From Halomonas sp. UBA3074 (GTDB lineage: Bacteria > Pseudomonadota > Gammaproteobacteria > Pseudomonadales > Halomonadaceae): a DNA stretch of 52,640 nt. The stretch lies in the NCBI RefSeq assembly GCF_002366715.1, contig NZ_DFBS01000031.1:1-52640 (forward strand), given 5' to 3'. Of this stretch, positions 51,872 through 52,640 are shown piece by piece (positions within the stretch are counted from its first letter, which is position 1; every line of letters begins with the position of its first letter). Below the pieces are notes generated by a model. The model did no database searches. It saw only the letters and a program-made list of their open reading frames with translations, and was not told the origin of the DNA. The position numbers and the translations under genes were made by a program.

Positions 51872-52640
51872 ATGCTGGACAAGGTACTTATCGCCAACCG
51901 CGGCGAGATTGCCCTCCGTATCCTACGGGCCTGTAAAGAATTGGGCATTAAAACCGTAGCGGTACACTCCAAAGCTGATCGTGAACTGATGCATGTTCGC
52001 TTGGCAGATGAAGCCGTGTGCATTGGACCGGCCTCATCAGCGCAGTCTTACTTGAACATTCCTGCCCTTATCAGCGCCGCGGAAGTCACTGACTCTACCG
52101 CTATTCATCCTGGTTACGGCTTTTTGTCTGAAAACGCCAACTTTGCCGAACAGGTTGAACGTTCGGGCTTTACCTTTATTGGCCCCCGCGCCGAAACGAT
52201 TCGCCTGATGGGTGATAAAGTCAGCGCGATTCAGTCGATGAAGGAAGCTGGCGTTCCCACGGTGCCCGGCTCAGACGGCCCATTAGGCGATGATGACGCG
52301 ACGAATTTAGCCACAGCACGTCGCATTGGCTACCCCGTCATTATTAAGGCAGCGTCTGGCGGCGGTGGTCGCGGTATGCGCGTGGTGCACACGGAAGGCC
52401 ATCTGCTTTCGGCGATTACGGTTACCCGCACCGAAGCGCACGCCGCCTTTGGTGATGGCACGGTCTACATGGAAAAATTCCTTGAAAAGCCGCGCCACGT
52501 GGAAGTGCAAGTCTTGGCCGATGGCCAGGGTAACGCGATCCATCTGTATGACCGCGATTGCTCGCTGCAGCGTCGTCATCAAAAAGTGCTCGAAGAAGCG
52601 CCAGCGCCAGGTCTAGACCCAGACGCCCGCGCCCAGGTGC
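51872..52640 (+). CDS. accC: Acetyl-CoA carboxylase, biotin carboxylase subunit (partial, runs off the right edge)
   Basis: An open frame begins at the ATG at 51872 with MLDKVLIANRGEIALRILRA, the conserved AccC start, and continues without a stop to the window end (about 256 codons). Visible segments include a STAIHPGYGFLSENANFAEQ block and the glycine-rich ATP-grasp loop (AASGGGGRGMRVV). The full protein should be about 450 residues, so a little over half is present. It carboxylates the biotin on AccB using bicarbonate and ATP. Confidence 0.96.
   Translation, partial: MLDKVLIANRGEIALRILRACKELGIKTVAVHSKADRELMHVRLADEAVCIGPASSAQSYLNIPALISAAEVTDSTAIHPGYGFLSENANFAEQVERSGFTFIGPRAETIRLMGDKVSAIQSMKEAGVPTVPGSDGPLGDDDATNLATARRIGYPVIIKAASGGGGRGMRVVHTEGHLLSAITVTRTEAHAAFGDGTVYMEKFLEKPRHVEVQVLADGQGNAIHLYDRDCSLQRRHQKVLEEAPAPGLDPDARAQV

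Noticed and set aside
1..52640. CRISPR array, insertion sequence or complete prophage
   Set aside because: No regularly spaced repeats, transposase or phage structural genes were seen.

Overview
The window looks like a chromosomal segment of a halophilic gammaproteobacterium, most probably Halomonas or a close relative in the Halomonadaceae. The grounds are gene content and order: gyrA-serC-pheA-(tyrA-aroA fusion)-cmk-rpsA on one strand, a MvaT-type nucleoid protein rather than classical H-NS, a pyrophosphate-type phosphofructokinase, a complete rsx/rnfABCDGE-nth cluster, and a pilA/pilBCD-coaE-yacG cluster. Genus assignment is inference; no alignment was run.

Layout. Positions 1-815 are the edge of an accessory patch: a small AlpA-like DNA-binding gene, a perfect long palindrome and short direct repeats, ending at the 3' end of a tRNA-Pro(GGG). 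From 1045 to 8139 come an inositol-phosphatase family gene, a CigR-like secreted protein, the major type IV pilin (pilA) divergent from pilB-pilC-pilD, then coaE and yacG. A Tus-like replication-terminus-binding protein follows at 8178, then a small coiled-coil unknown, a Rob-like AraC regulator and mvaT. From 11459 to 21213 the minus strand carries rpsA, cmk, tyrA-aroA, pheA, serC and gyrA, several overlapping and probably co-transcribed. Positions 21367-26763 hold a thioesterase, rdgC, a PlsC-type acyltransferase, a small unknown and metG. A CHASE4-like/GGDEF diguanylate cyclase overlaps the start of the rsxABCDGE electron-transport operon, followed by nth.

Positions 34402-42230 hold a QTMAN-like glycosyltransferase (minus strand) and then a signalling cluster: a lone receiver, a membrane-anchored degenerate-kinase/exonuclease fusion, a two-helix membrane peptide, an SSS-transporter histidine kinase resembling CrbS, and a convergent DUF294-type nucleotidyltransferase. 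Next come a HlyU-family protein, argG, rnt, PPi-phosphofructokinase, a phosphatase-kinase fusion lacking key catalytic residues in both domains, ppa, dsbD, accB and the start of accC, which runs off the right edge.

Most of the window is core metabolism and information processing. The points most worth following are the receiver/exonuclease-fusion/SSS-kinase cluster, the double pseudo-enzyme phosphatase-kinase, the Tus-like protein outside its classical host range, the QTMAN-like protein, the hairpin-rich rpsA leader, and the cyclase coupled to the Rnf operon. I see no CRISPR array, no insertion sequence and no complete prophage.
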